Origin: CALITV01 sp964415795
Lineage (GTDB): Bacteria; UBP6; UBA1177; JAKLFG01
Direction: 5' to 3'
Assembly: GCA_964415795.1 (NCBI GenBank)
Contig: CAYQBN010000002.1
Location: 163,496 to 227,495, forward strand
Length of the DNA: 64,000 bases
The position numbers and the translations under genes are program-made. Below are positions 51,786 to 59,533 of the stretch, in pieces. The first letter of the stretch is position 1. Every line of letters starts with the position of its first letter. The notes under the pieces are model-generated. The model was not told the origin of the DNA and did not search any database. It saw only the letters and a list, made by a program, of their open reading frames with translations.

Positions 51786-52661
51786 TCATTTACCCTTGTC
51801 CTTTGCCTCTTTAGGACGCAGGAATATCTCCGAAGAGGTCATCACCATTCCTTTCGCCTCATCGTAATAGTAATGCCCGCCATACGGTTCTTTCGGTATC
51901 TCCTTGACATACCCCTTTTTCACAAGATCCTTCAACTCGCGGTCAGGCGAACGCCCTTGCTCGGTCACGAATCGATGTGCCGCATCGTCGAGCACAACGA
52001 GATCGCCGTAAAAACGGAGCCGCACCTTAAGCAGGTCCTTCACATTATCGTCTTTTGTCTCCTCAAGTTGAGACGCTGTGTACTCATAAGCGAGCCGGTA
52101 CCCGCCCCCCTTGGTCATCGCCTTGGTCACCATCCAGTAGAGTTTCGGCGGCGCCCCTTTCATCCGCGCTCCCCGGTAAAGGTACGGATAAGCCTTCTCC
52201 ATGTCATTAAGATACATATAGTAATTCATCCCTTTGCGGAACACGAAATTGTAATCCTCGGGGAACAGTTCATGGCCGATGTCGAGCAGGCGATTGGCCT
52301 CTTCGATCGCCTCAGGTGTCCCCATCGAGGAGATCGCCGCATCACCAAAGAGGATTGCTATCTTGAGATCGGGATTGAGCCGCGCGATGACCTCGATCAT
52401 GCGACCGAGCAACGGATAGGTGCGATCGGTAAGATAGTGATTGCCAAAATAGTAGGCCGCCTTGATAAAGAGGAAATCGGCCGTCATCGCATCATAACCG
52501 AGCGCCATCACCCGCGCGAACTCGGGACGCGGATAGGCGGCGATCGTCTCGACGATCGGTTTGGGATGGTTGATGAGGTAGTTGCGCGACCAGAGGAGCA
52601 CCGGCATCGCTATGACGATAAGCGCTGCACAGACGATGGTCGAAAGATTCTTCCGATTCAT
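51786..52661 (-). CDS. Membrane-anchored TPR-like protein, unknown
   Basis: 291 residues. One N-terminal membrane helix (IVCAALIVIAMPVLLW) is followed by a helical-repeat domain with DFLFIKAAYYFGNHYLTD, LLDIGHELFPEDYNF and YPYLYRGARMKGAPP, suggesting tetratricopeptide-like pairs. A family name is not recognised. It overlaps the glycosyltransferase stop (ATGA), so it may be a partner of that membrane enzyme. Rubrerythrin starts 39 bases downstream, but the oxygen-defence genes are likely to have their own promoter. Confidence 0.7.
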   Translation of the reverse strand: MNRKNLSTIVCAALIVIAMPVLLWSRNYLINHPKPIVETIAAYPRPEFARVMALGYDAMTADFLFIKAAYYFGNHYLTDRTYPLLGRMIEVIARLNPDLKIAILFGDAAISSMGTPEAIEEANRLLDIGHELFPEDYNFVFRKGMNYYMYLNDMEKAYPYLYRGARMKGAPPKLYWMVTKAMTKGGGYRLAYEYTASQLEETKDDNVKDLLKVRLRFYGDLVVLDDAAHRFVTEQGRSPDRELKDLVKKGYVKEIPKEPYGGHYYYDEAKGMVMTSSEIFLRPKEAKDKGK

Positions 52662-53569
52662 CGATCCCTCCTCCGTGACAGATCGTCCTTCACTCCCACG
52701 ATGAGTTCAGCGAGGAACCCCATGAAGAGAAATATCGTTCCCGACAGGAACATGCCGACTGTGAAAAGGAGCAACGGTCGGTTACGGAAGACATTGTCGT
52801 CGAGCGCGAAGGTGGCGTAGAGCATCCACGCGATGATGGCCGCCGCTGCAAGCATCTGGAGGCCGCCGAAGGCACCGAACAGGCGCATCGGCGCCCGCGT
52901 GAAGGTGAGCATGAACTTGACAACGAGCGCATCGAAGAAAGCGATGGGGATACGGCTCCACCCAAAATGGCTTTTCCCACTCTTGCGCCGGTACCACCGA
53001 ACAGGAACCTCGACAACCTTCCACCCTTTCGCATGGAGGATCTGAGGAATAAACCGGTGCCAATCGCTCCGCAGTTCCATGTCGGGAAGGCACTCCCGTT
53101 TGAATGCCTTTATCCAATTCATATCATGGAGCCGCAGGCCGAAGAGCGCCCACGACACTTCGTTGTAGAACCAACTGAGAAACACCTTCCCTTCCCAACG
53201 CCCCAGCCGCCGCCCGCAGACCACCTCGGCACCATTCTCAAAGCCGGCAAGGAGCGCTGGGATGTCCTCATCGGGGTGCGACTCGAGATCGGAGGGGAGA
53301 AATACGATGATCTCGCCGGTGCACGCCGCAAAACCGGTCCGCATCGCCTGCGTAAGACCGAGATTCTTGCGGTGACGGAGCAAGCGTACCCACGGCCGCC
53401 CGGCCGCAAGGCGCTGCGCCTCCTCCCAACTCCCGTCGGTAGAACCATCGTCCACCATGACGAGTTCTCCCTCGACCTTCGCCGCCGCGAGTCCCTTCTC
53501 GACCCGCTCCACGACCTCGGCAAGGTTCTCCTTCTCGTTGCAGAAGGGGATAAAGACCGAAACCTTCAT
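52658..53569 (-). CDS. Family 2 glycosyltransferase (dolichyl-phosphate mannosyltransferase-like)
   Basis: 303 residues, RBS GGGGAGGAGG. The GT-A fold starts VFIPFCNEKENLAEVVERVE, with nucleotide-sugar loop VMVDDGSTDGSWEEAQRL and metal site PSDLESHPDEDI. Two C-terminal membrane helices follow (MLAAAAIIAWMLYATFAL; LLLFTVGMFLSGTIFLFMGFL), as in DPM1/GtrB-type enzymes that load a sugar onto polyprenyl phosphate. It could supply the lipid-linked sugar used by ArnT-like enzymes such as that at 10129-12387. It overlaps the YhbY stop (ATGA). Confidence 0.9.
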   Translation of the reverse strand: MKVSVFIPFCNEKENLAEVVERVEKGLAAAKVEGELVMVDDGSTDGSWEEAQRLAAGRPWVRLLRHRKNLGLTQAMRTGFAACTGEIIVFLPSDLESHPDEDIPALLAGFENGAEVVCGRRLGRWEGKVFLSWFYNEVSWALFGLRLHDMNWIKAFKRECLPDMELRSDWHRFIPQILHAKGWKVVEVPVRWYRRKSGKSHFGWSRIPIAFFDALVVKFMLTFTRAPMRLFGAFGGLQMLAAAAIIAWMLYATFALDDNVFRNRPLLLFTVGMFLSGTIFLFMGFLAELIVGVKDDLSRRRDR

Positions 53570-53895
53570 GCCTCCTCCCCCTGCTCAGGATCGGGCGCAA
53601 TACGCCGCTTTGCCGGATCGGGATGCGGACGATAGAGAATGGCGATATGACCAATGATGCCCGCAATGACTGCACCCGTCGCCTCGGCGATGGCGGCAAT
53701 CAACTCCCGCTTCTCTTCCTTATGATCGAGGAAGCGCACCTTGATAAGCTCGTGGGCAAGAAGCGCCTCATCCACGGCACGGATCTGCTCCTCCCCCACC
53801 CCTTTCGCGCCGATGAGCACCACCGGCGAAAGACCATGCGCAAGACCGCGCAAATATTTCCGCTGTTTACCGTTCAGATTCAACGAGATGCTCAT
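53566..53895 (-). CDS. yhbY: YhbY-family RNA-binding protein
   Basis: 109 residues. The CRM/YhbY fold begins LNGKQRKYLRGLAHGLSPVVLIGAKGVG, with the conserved GxxG loop, and HELIKVRFLDHKEEKRELI follows. Role: ribosome large-subunit assembly factor. The tail after residue 95 is Pro/Glu-rich. It overlaps both neighbours by four bases (ATGA), so it is co-translated with the radical-SAM gene before it and the glycosyltransferase after it. Confidence 0.93.
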   Translation of the reverse strand: MSISLNLNGKQRKYLRGLAHGLSPVVLIGAKGVGEEQIRAVDEALLAHELIKVRFLDHKEEKRELIAAIAEATGAVIAGIIGHIAILYRPHPDPAKRRIAPDPEQGEEA

Positions 53896-54818
53896 GGGTG
53901 CTCCTCTGCGCCGCCTTGGCGTATCCTATGGGTTTCACAATACTCTTCAAGTTTTCGGAGAAGTTCCTGCCGTCCCGAGACCCACTTCGGCGCGATGAGG
54001 TAGGCATCCGGCGCCTCGGCAAAGAAGCGCATCACCACCACGCGCAGCGGAAGATCGCGGATAACATCCGCCACCAACGCGAGATGCTCATCCTCATCGG
54101 GAAGCGGGAATGGTTCCCGTGCATACTCCTCGGCGAGCGGTGTCCCCCGGTAAACTTGGAGGTGGTGGATCTTGATCCCCTGCACGATCGGATGCCGCAC
54201 TGCGAGTCCAATCGTTTCTTTGACCATTGCAGGCGTCTCACCGGGTATCCCGAAGATAAGGTGCGTCGCAACCTTCACCTTCCCTCCTCCGGCATGCGCG
54301 ATCGTCTCGACGGCGCGTTCGTAAGCCGACGCATCGTGACCCCGGTTGAGCCATCGCAGACTCTTCTCATGTGCCGACTGAAGCCCCAGTTCTATCCACA
54401 CATCGAAGTCCTCTCGCGGTGCCGCTGCGCGAACGATGCGCACAATGTTCTCGTCCACATAGTCGGGCCGCGTCGAAACAATGAGCCCGACCACCCCCTC
54501 CTGTTTCGCCGCAAGCCCGTAGAGTTTCGCCAGACGCTCCGGATCGCCCGCTGTCGCCGTTCCGCTTTGAAAGTAGGCGAGCACCTTGTGCGCCCCGTAG
54601 CGCTGCACCATCTTTTTCTTCTGCTCGACGAACTGATCTTTCCACCCGCGCCGCCCCGGAATCACCGCCCCCCGCGGCACGAACACCCGGTTGTCGCAGA
54701 AAACGCACCGGCCCCACGGGCACGGCAGACCGGTCTCGAACGACACACGCGCCACCCGGTCGCCGAACCGTTCACGAAGATACCGATTGAAGGTGAGCAC
54801 ATACCGTTCGAGCGACAC
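53892..54818 (-). CDS. TIGR01212/YhcC-like radical SAM protein
   Basis: 308 residues with GTG 54818. The [4Fe-4S] site lies in CPWGRCVFCDNRVF, and the following sequence matches the YhcC family: KVLAYFQSGTATAGDPERLA, GLIVSTRPDYVDENIVRI, WIELGLQSAHEKSLRWLNRG and HLIFGIPGETPAMV. The biochemical role is not established; the family resembles tRNA-modifying and coproporphyrinogen-type enzymes. It is the first gene of the radical-SAM, yhbY, GT2, TPR-like unit. Confidence 0.85.
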   Translation of the reverse strand: MSLERYVLTFNRYLRERFGDRVARVSFETGLPCPWGRCVFCDNRVFVPRGAVIPGRRGWKDQFVEQKKKMVQRYGAHKVLAYFQSGTATAGDPERLAKLYGLAAKQEGVVGLIVSTRPDYVDENIVRIVRAAAPREDFDVWIELGLQSAHEKSLRWLNRGHDASAYERAVETIAHAGGGKVKVATHLIFGIPGETPAMVKETIGLAVRHPIVQGIKIHHLQVYRGTPLAEEYAREPFPLPDEDEHLALVADVIRDLPLRVVVMRFFAEAPDAYLIAPKWVSGRQELLRKLEEYCETHRIRQGGAEEHP

Positions 54819-54884
54819 CGGCGAAACCCCGAAATAAAACCTCTGGCTCCAAATAAGATAAACGCCGATGCCATCGAGTCAAGT

Positions 54885-54912
54885 TTGACAAGGAACAAAT
54901 TTTGGTTAGTAT
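54885..54912 (+). promoter_or_regulatory. Promoter of tRNA-Thr
   Basis: Consensus TTGACA (54885-54890), 16-base spacer, TAGTAT (54907-54912), start near 54919, five bases before the mature tRNA 5' end. Confidence 0.75.
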
Positions 54913-54923
54913 GCCTCCGCGAC

Positions 54924-54999
54924 GCTGATGTAGCTCAGTCGGTAGAGCAGCTGATTCGTAATCAGCAGGCCGTCGGTTCAAGTCCGACCATCAGCTCCA
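54924..54999 (+). tRNA. tRNA-Thr (anticodon CGT)
   Basis: Complete cloverleaf: acceptor GCTGATG with CATCAGC, D stem GCTC/GAGC, anticodon stem GCTGA/TCAGC around TTCGTAA (anticodon CGT, reading ACG), T stem GTCGG/CCGAC around TTCAAGT, discriminator T and encoded CCA. Everything downstream to the window end differs in composition, so this tRNA gene is the probable integration site of a genomic island. Confidence 0.97.
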
Positions 55000-55007
55000 G
55001 TGATTTC

Positions 55008-55047
55008 ACCGGCCTCGGCCCGAACGGACCGGGGCCGGTTGTGTTTA
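55008..55047 (+). terminator. Probable terminator after tRNA-Thr
   Basis: A strong GC-rich hairpin (ACCGGCC at 55008-55014 pairs with GGCCGGT at 55033-55039, with further pairing inside) is followed by a T-containing run TGTGTTT. It lies nine bases beyond the tRNA CCA. Confidence 0.6.
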
Positions 55048-55153
55048 TACATGACCACCTGTTAAGCACTGCTTCAAGCAGAGATTCCCATCAATCACTT
55101 TCGCGCTCTTTCGTTGATGCCTCTTTAAAAACCTATCATCGGGAAAAATTACT

Positions 55154-56686
55154 TTAAAAATCCCGACCTGCCGCATGAGCCCAATCCTCAAACACATGAA
55201 CCGGCTCACACAGATCATGAAGGCCGGTACGCCCTGTATTACCGATCTGTACCCCATGAAAGCGCGTTCCCTTGTCTTTGGCGACTTGGACTTCCGAGAT
55301 GATTTTCTTGGATGCTCTCCATTCACCGTCTGTAAGAAGGACCACATCGGCCTTTTCCCAACCTCTATCTTCATCATGCAGTTGTTCGACTACAGCGCTC
55401 ATTACTTCAATATCGGTACCTCCACCAAAAGAGGCTGATAGAAAAAACATAAGTTGTTCTATACCCTCCCATGAAAGATCCAATTCATGCTCCAGTATTT
55501 CTCCCGGTCCGCTATATGCGTACAGATAACATCGCCTTTTCTCGGCATGAGCAGTGCGCACAGCCTCCAGTACTATTGCTTTGGCAACCTGTTCCGGCAC
55601 TCCTTTCATTGACCCGGAAGTGTCGATAACGGCGATTATCGGCCCACGCTCGGGAGGTGGTTTTTTACCCTCTCGTTCCTCCAATGTCTCCCGAACATGA
55701 AAAATTCGCTCTATTTCCGTCCCTTCCACTCGATAGGTAAGAAGCGATCGCTCCGCGCGCCGAGCATGCCAGAGAAGACGCATCTTGGGATGCCCCAACA
55801 TCGCCGCCTCGGAGGGAAGCATTCGCGCTATCTCTCCACTGCGCTCGACACCTCGCGTCTCTGCCGGCACAAGGGGAACAACGATCTCTCTCAACTCCTC
55901 TTCCATTCGCCGGACCGGGACAAATATCTTTTCCGCCACCGACTGGTTGTTTTCAGAGGTTTGCAAGCGCCCTAGAGACTGGACTATTTCACGAACCTGG
56001 GGAAGTTGTTTGATCAACGCATGAAGTTCTTTAATCTTAAGCCAACCAGTGTGGCGAAGAACTCCCTGCGACAGATCCCATCCACGCCCCATCAGATCGG
56101 CGAGATCACCGAACACTTCAGATATCTCGCTCCACGCGCGAACCCTTTCTTCCCATGCGGCAATGATCTTTCCATCGACTCCTCGCGAAAGGGACTTGGC
56201 GAACTCCTCTGCTTGTTGCCGTAAGCGTTGGCGTGTCTTTTCATCAAGCACGACCTTACGCAATCGCCTTTTCTCCGCTCGTGCAGCAGCCTTTTCCTCC
56301 TCGACAAGACGCTGTCGTTCAATGGTTTCGAGTTCGTGCAACTTTTCCATCACTTCCGATCGAATATCGCTCGACCGCTCGGCAAAGGCGACCAGAATAT
56401 CTTTCAGGAGGACATCAACCAACTCTTCTTCTCCTTTGCAGAACCGAGCGATCCCCAATTCTTGCAACGCCGCTCGTACCGGCTGGGCTATCTCCTTCGT
56501 TGGCCAAGTATCCTCGCTCGGCATCTGTCCCGCCAACAAAGAGGAGCGCCACGCACGAACACCGGCAACGCGCTCGCTCAACTCTCCGTGTGGAACATCC
56601 AATACCAGCGGGAGGAACTCGTCCGGAAATTCATCCAGAAACTCATACTGTTTAACAAGAGCGGTCGCATCGAAAATGGTGCTCAT
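55154..56686 (-). CDS. viaA: ViaA-like VWA domain protein
   Basis: 510 residues (E. coli ViaA is about 480). The helical N-terminal half is rich in charged residues. EIARMLPSEAAMLGHPKMR and RSLLTYRVEG match the characteristic ViaA middle region. The C-terminal VWA domain (about 345-510) has an intact MIDAS motif DTSGSMKG (Asp355, Ser357, Ser359) and GGGTDIEVM. Role by family: partner of the RavA ATPase, coupling ATP hydrolysis to a metal-dependent protein target; in E. coli linked to respiratory complexes and aminoglycoside sensitivity. It follows ravA with three bases between them. Confidence 0.9.
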   Translation of the reverse strand: MSTIFDATALVKQYEFLDEFPDEFLPLVLDVPHGELSERVAGVRAWRSSLLAGQMPSEDTWPTKEIAQPVRAALQELGIARFCKGEEELVDVLLKDILVAFAERSSDIRSEVMEKLHELETIERQRLVEEEKAAARAEKRRLRKVVLDEKTRQRLRQQAEEFAKSLSRGVDGKIIAAWEERVRAWSEISEVFGDLADLMGRGWDLSQGVLRHTGWLKIKELHALIKQLPQVREIVQSLGRLQTSENNQSVAEKIFVPVRRMEEELREIVVPLVPAETRGVERSGEIARMLPSEAAMLGHPKMRLLWHARRAERSLLTYRVEGTEIERIFHVRETLEEREGKKPPPERGPIIAVIDTSGSMKGVPEQVAKAIVLEAVRTAHAEKRRCYLYAYSGPGEILEHELDLSWEGIEQLMFFLSASFGGGTDIEVMSAVVEQLHDEDRGWEKADVVLLTDGEWRASKKIISEVQVAKDKGTRFHGVQIGNTGRTGLHDLCEPVHVFEDWAHAAGRDF

Positions 56687-56689
56687 ATG

Positions 56690-58360
56690 CTATTCCTTTT
56701 CTCCGCTCTCTTCGCCTGTATCTGCTTGTTCAATCTCGCCCGGACCGTCTTTAACCAGTATTTCCCTCTCCAACGGAAGATTCTTTACCCCTTCTCGGAT
56801 CTTATCAAGTCGAGATATCAGAGCCTCCACTTTAGCTGCGGTTTCCTTTAGCGTCACCGTTGCCGGCTCGGCGAACTCGGGAAGCAACCAAAGATGACTG
56901 GTCACTTCCGCTTTTGCCGATGCCAAGCGCCGCTCAATGCCCTTCTGATATTCTACAACCCGATTGTGGTGTTGCTCGATCTCAGAAAGAAAAGACTTGA
57001 TATATTCGGGCTTCTGTCGAGTTGTTTCCATTGCCGGGGCAAGCTTCTTTTTAATCATGACCTTGTTGGCTGAATCTAGAAGATACTTTTCCTTTTTATC
57101 CCAGCGATCGAAGCGCGTCCCGTTAATATACAAATGATCTAATTCATCAACCGTAAACTCTTTTCCCCGATCAACGCAATTATCTCTATTGCCGTAATAA
57201 TCATACTGATTCTTCTTTGCCCCCTTGGGTGGATAATATAAAGGTTTCCCTTCCCGTTCCTTTTGTATCGATTGTGTAGCCGCTGTGGTTTCTTTGCCAC
57301 TATCATCCATATACAGAAGGTTACCTTCCTTGTCATGCTTTTGCGACTGCAATTTCTGGTCTCTCTTTAACTTGCTTTCCAATACAGTAACGACCTTGGT
57401 GAGATTCGATGGATCCATAGCTTCGGAAACCCCCACTCGCTCCGCATACCAGTTGTAGACTTTCTCCCGCTCTTCAGGCTCATTCCACACACAATGCTGG
57501 AGAAGCCAGCAGTCCCATATCGAGACCTTTTCCCGTCCGTTGGTCAAAGCAGAGACCTGAAGCAACTTCAAAATCTTGCGCCACCGTCTATCGGAAACCG
57601 GAATCTTCTCCACCGCACACCACTCGCGTAAAGAGCAGAGCAGTTTAGTGACCTCAACAGGCACCTCAACCGACAACGCCTTTTTCTGTATATCCGCGAG
57701 ATCCTGCGTGCTCAGTTGCAACTCTTCGGGGATATGGAGTATCTCTTCTCCGCGAAGACCTAACAGCCTTGGAAACGAGTCACTGGAAACCGGCGCAACA
57801 TAGAGGCGCAACAGAAAACGATCGAACAACGCATCGAGTTCTTCCCCTTTCGGTAACTCATTGCTGGCCCCGACCAGTGCAATAAGAGGGGCGGGCCTAG
57901 GCTCTGGACCGTTATGAAAGACTCTTTCGTTAAGCAAGGTCAGTAGCGTGTTGAGAATAGCGCTATTCGCCTTGAATATCTCGTCCAGAAAGGCAACGGA
58001 AGCCTCCGGAAGATAGGATGCGGTCAGTCGTTCGTACCGATCTTCTTCCAGACCCTTAATGGAGAGAGGACCGAATAACTCTTCGGGCACGGTGAATCGG
58101 GTCAACAACCGCTCGAAATAGGTCGCCTTTACGAAACATTTGTGCAAACGGCGCGCCACCATGCTTTTAGCCGTACCGGGAGGGCCGATAAGCAACAGAT
58201 GCTCTCCCGCCAAGGTTGCCAAAAGCGCCAAACGGACGGCGGTATCGCGCTCGACGAGATCCTGCGAGAGCATATCTCGGAGATTCATTAATTTTTCGGT
58301 AAGTGAATAAGCACCAACTCCTCCGGACGCCGCATCGTTTCTACCGATTTCGTTTCTCAT
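56690..58360 (-). CDS. ravA: RavA-like MoxR AAA+ ATPase
   Basis: 556 residues, RBS GGAG before ATG 58360. AAA+ core: Walker A GPPGTAKS (59-66), Walker B VAFLDE (122-127), sensor 1 LVGASNELPKGEEL and a MoxR-type insertion. The RavA-like C-terminal half (about 250-556) carries a Lys/Glu-rich stretch with REGKPLYYPPKGAKKNQYDY and a coiled-coil end. It is somewhat longer than E. coli RavA (about 500). Role: ATP-driven chaperone-like remodelling together with ViaA. It differs from the ternary vWA-MoxR-VMAP class because the partner is clearly ViaA. The 141-base spacer to viperin holds two hairpins. Confidence 0.9.
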   Translation of the reverse strand: MRNEIGRNDAASGGVGAYSLTEKLMNLRDMLSQDLVERDTAVRLALLATLAGEHLLLIGPPGTAKSMVARRLHKCFVKATYFERLLTRFTVPEELFGPLSIKGLEEDRYERLTASYLPEASVAFLDEIFKANSAILNTLLTLLNERVFHNGPEPRPAPLIALVGASNELPKGEELDALFDRFLLRLYVAPVSSDSFPRLLGLRGEEILHIPEELQLSTQDLADIQKKALSVEVPVEVTKLLCSLREWCAVEKIPVSDRRWRKILKLLQVSALTNGREKVSIWDCWLLQHCVWNEPEEREKVYNWYAERVGVSEAMDPSNLTKVVTVLESKLKRDQKLQSQKHDKEGNLLYMDDSGKETTAATQSIQKEREGKPLYYPPKGAKKNQYDYYGNRDNCVDRGKEFTVDELDHLYINGTRFDRWDKKEKYLLDSANKVMIKKKLAPAMETTRQKPEYIKSFLSEIEQHHNRVVEYQKGIERRLASAKAEVTSHLWLLPEFAEPATVTLKETAAKVEALISRLDKIREGVKNLPLEREILVKDGPGEIEQADTGEESGEKE

Positions 58361-58400
58361 GCCGGTTCTCCTTCATGACGCAATGTTACCACTCTTTTCA

Positions 58401-58417
58401 AACGAGAGCATCTCGTT
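58401..58417. repeat. Inverted repeat AACGAGA-GCA-TCTCGTT
   Basis: Perfect 7-base arms with a three-base loop in the spacer upstream of ravA. On the plus strand it is followed by CTTTTCCC. It is 41 bases upstream of the ravA start, so it could be an operator or a 5' leader hairpin. Confidence 0.45.
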
Positions 58418-58450
58418 CTTTTCCCGCTTACAACATAGACATTCTATCAA

Positions 58451-58475
58451 GCACCTGTAATCAGGTGCGTTTTTC
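58451..58475. promoter_or_regulatory. Hairpin/palindrome between viperin and ravA
   Basis: GCACCTG-TAAT-CAGGTGC (58451-58468), perfect, followed on the plus strand by GTTTTTC, the form of an intrinsic terminator facing plus-strand transcripts. No plus-strand gene ends here, whereas viperin (minus) ends 34 bases upstream of it, where a T tract is lacking. It may therefore be a regulator-binding palindrome at the ravA promoter. Confidence 0.4.
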
Positions 58476-58501
58476 TGCGACAAAGATGTGTACATGTTAT
58501 A

Positions 58502-59431
58502 CTACCAGTCATATTCGCCTCCCCTCTCAAGGAACTTCTCCCGCCTGAACCCGCATTCTTTCAATGCCGTACAGAGCGAAACCTCGTATAGCGGTTTCGA
58601 ATATGTATACCGCCCCTGTGAGTTGCCATAGACCCTTCCCCATGGGTCGATCATGGCATACGAATCGGTCATCTCCTTGTTGCTTTCAGGCACCACATGA
58701 CAACTAACGCCGCGGTTACGATCGACGAACCGCTGAAATGTCGCCTCGTCGATGAAAAAGTCCTTCGCTTTTTTGGTGTTAACGCCACTAAGCGGCAGAG
58801 CTCGGAAGAGCTTCCACCGTTCTGGGCACACGGAATCGATGAAGGGAGCGAGTATCTCGTCCCTGTTCTCGGAAGAGACGACGGTATTGACCTTCAGCCG
58901 CATGTTCGCTGCCCGGACATACTCTACCCGTTCGCGGTAATCCGCCTCGGTCATGCCGCGGCCGCGCCAGAGACGACCTATTATCCGATTCCGATCTTCC
59001 CGGAGACTATCGATGCTGATCGAAACCCAATCCAAGAATCCCCTCATCTTTTCTAAGGTCATAGGGGTAAGCAAAGAACCATTAGTGATCAGCATCGTGG
59101 TCAGTCCCTTTTCTTTCGCATGTCTGACCAGCTGTGAAAGAAGAGGATGCAGTAAGGGTTCCCCCCCGGCGAATGATATTTTTGAAAAGCCCTCCGCCAC
59201 AATCTGATCGATGATCCGATGATACTGAAGAAGTGTCGGAACCGATCGGCCTTCCTCCGGCAAGGCATATTGCGCAAAACAATAGCGACAACGCATGTTG
59301 CACCGCTCGGTAAGGTGGAAATTGATGGAAAGCATGGGCCCCTTGTCCGTCGCCATCTCATCCTCGCTTTTTTCATCTTCATCCCAGCCAATCTCTTCAA
59401 ACGAGGAAGTGCCATCCTTTTCCCGCCCCAT
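58502..59431 (-). CDS. Prokaryotic viperin (antiviral radical SAM enzyme)
   Basis: Up to 309 residues. The radical-SAM cluster is CNMRCRYC (Cys44, 48, 51) after SINFHLTER, the typical viperin opening, with ISFAGGEPLL and LITNGSLLT. Viperin-specific stretches follow: RWKLFRALPLSG, RFVDRNRGVSCHVVPESNKE, MTDSYAMIDPWGRV and a C-terminal GFRREKFLERGGEYDW, closely paralleling human viperin. Reaction by family: conversion of a nucleoside triphosphate to its 3'-deoxy-3',4'-didehydro form, a chain terminator for viral polymerases. An alternative start at 59356 has GAGGA upstream, and the first 25 residues are acidic and disordered-looking. No nucleotide kinase is adjacent. Confidence 0.88.
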   Translation of the reverse strand: MGREKDGTSSFEEIGWDEDEKSEDEMATDKGPMLSINFHLTERCNMRCRYCFAQYALPEEGRSVPTLLQYHRIIDQIVAEGFSKISFAGGEPLLHPLLSQLVRHAKEKGLTTMLITNGSLLTPMTLEKMRGFLDWVSISIDSLREDRNRIIGRLWRGRGMTEADYRERVEYVRAANMRLKVNTVVSSENRDEILAPFIDSVCPERWKLFRALPLSGVNTKKAKDFFIDEATFQRFVDRNRGVSCHVVPESNKEMTDSYAMIDPWGRVYGNSQGRYTYSKPLYEVSLCTALKECGFRREKFLERGGEYDW

Positions 59432-59483
59432 GTCGCATTTTGTCGATTGCCCCGCTCGTTATGCAGAATACCACAGGCAACAT

Positions 59484-59511
59484 TTGACATGGCCAACTTC
59501 TTTGATAAACT
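59484..59511 (+). promoter_or_regulatory. Promoter of the four-gene conflict operon
   Basis: Consensus TTGACA (59484-59489), 16-base spacer, TAAACT (59506-59511), start near 59518. It lies within the longer frame of the next gene and so supports the start at 59534. It is divergent from viperin. Confidence 0.5.
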
Positions 59512-59533
59512 TTATTGTTTCCTGGGGAGGAGC

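Noticed and set aside
55008..55047. Hairpin after tRNA-Thr as an attachment site
   Set aside because: It has the shape of a terminator and no second copy of it or of the tRNA 3' end was found in the window.
55154..58360. vWA-MoxR-VMAP ternary conflict system
   Set aside because: No VMAP gene is present, and the VWA protein matches ViaA through its middle region, so a RavA-ViaA assignment fits better.
58502..59431. Generic MoaA/PqqE-like radical SAM maturase
   Set aside because: The C-terminal half carries viperin-specific motifs (VVPESNKE, ERGGEYDW) that such maturases lack.
59219..59533. Longer N-terminus for the 224-residue protein
   Set aside because: The upstream part is antisense to viperin and contains the promoter; ATG 59534 has a strong RBS.
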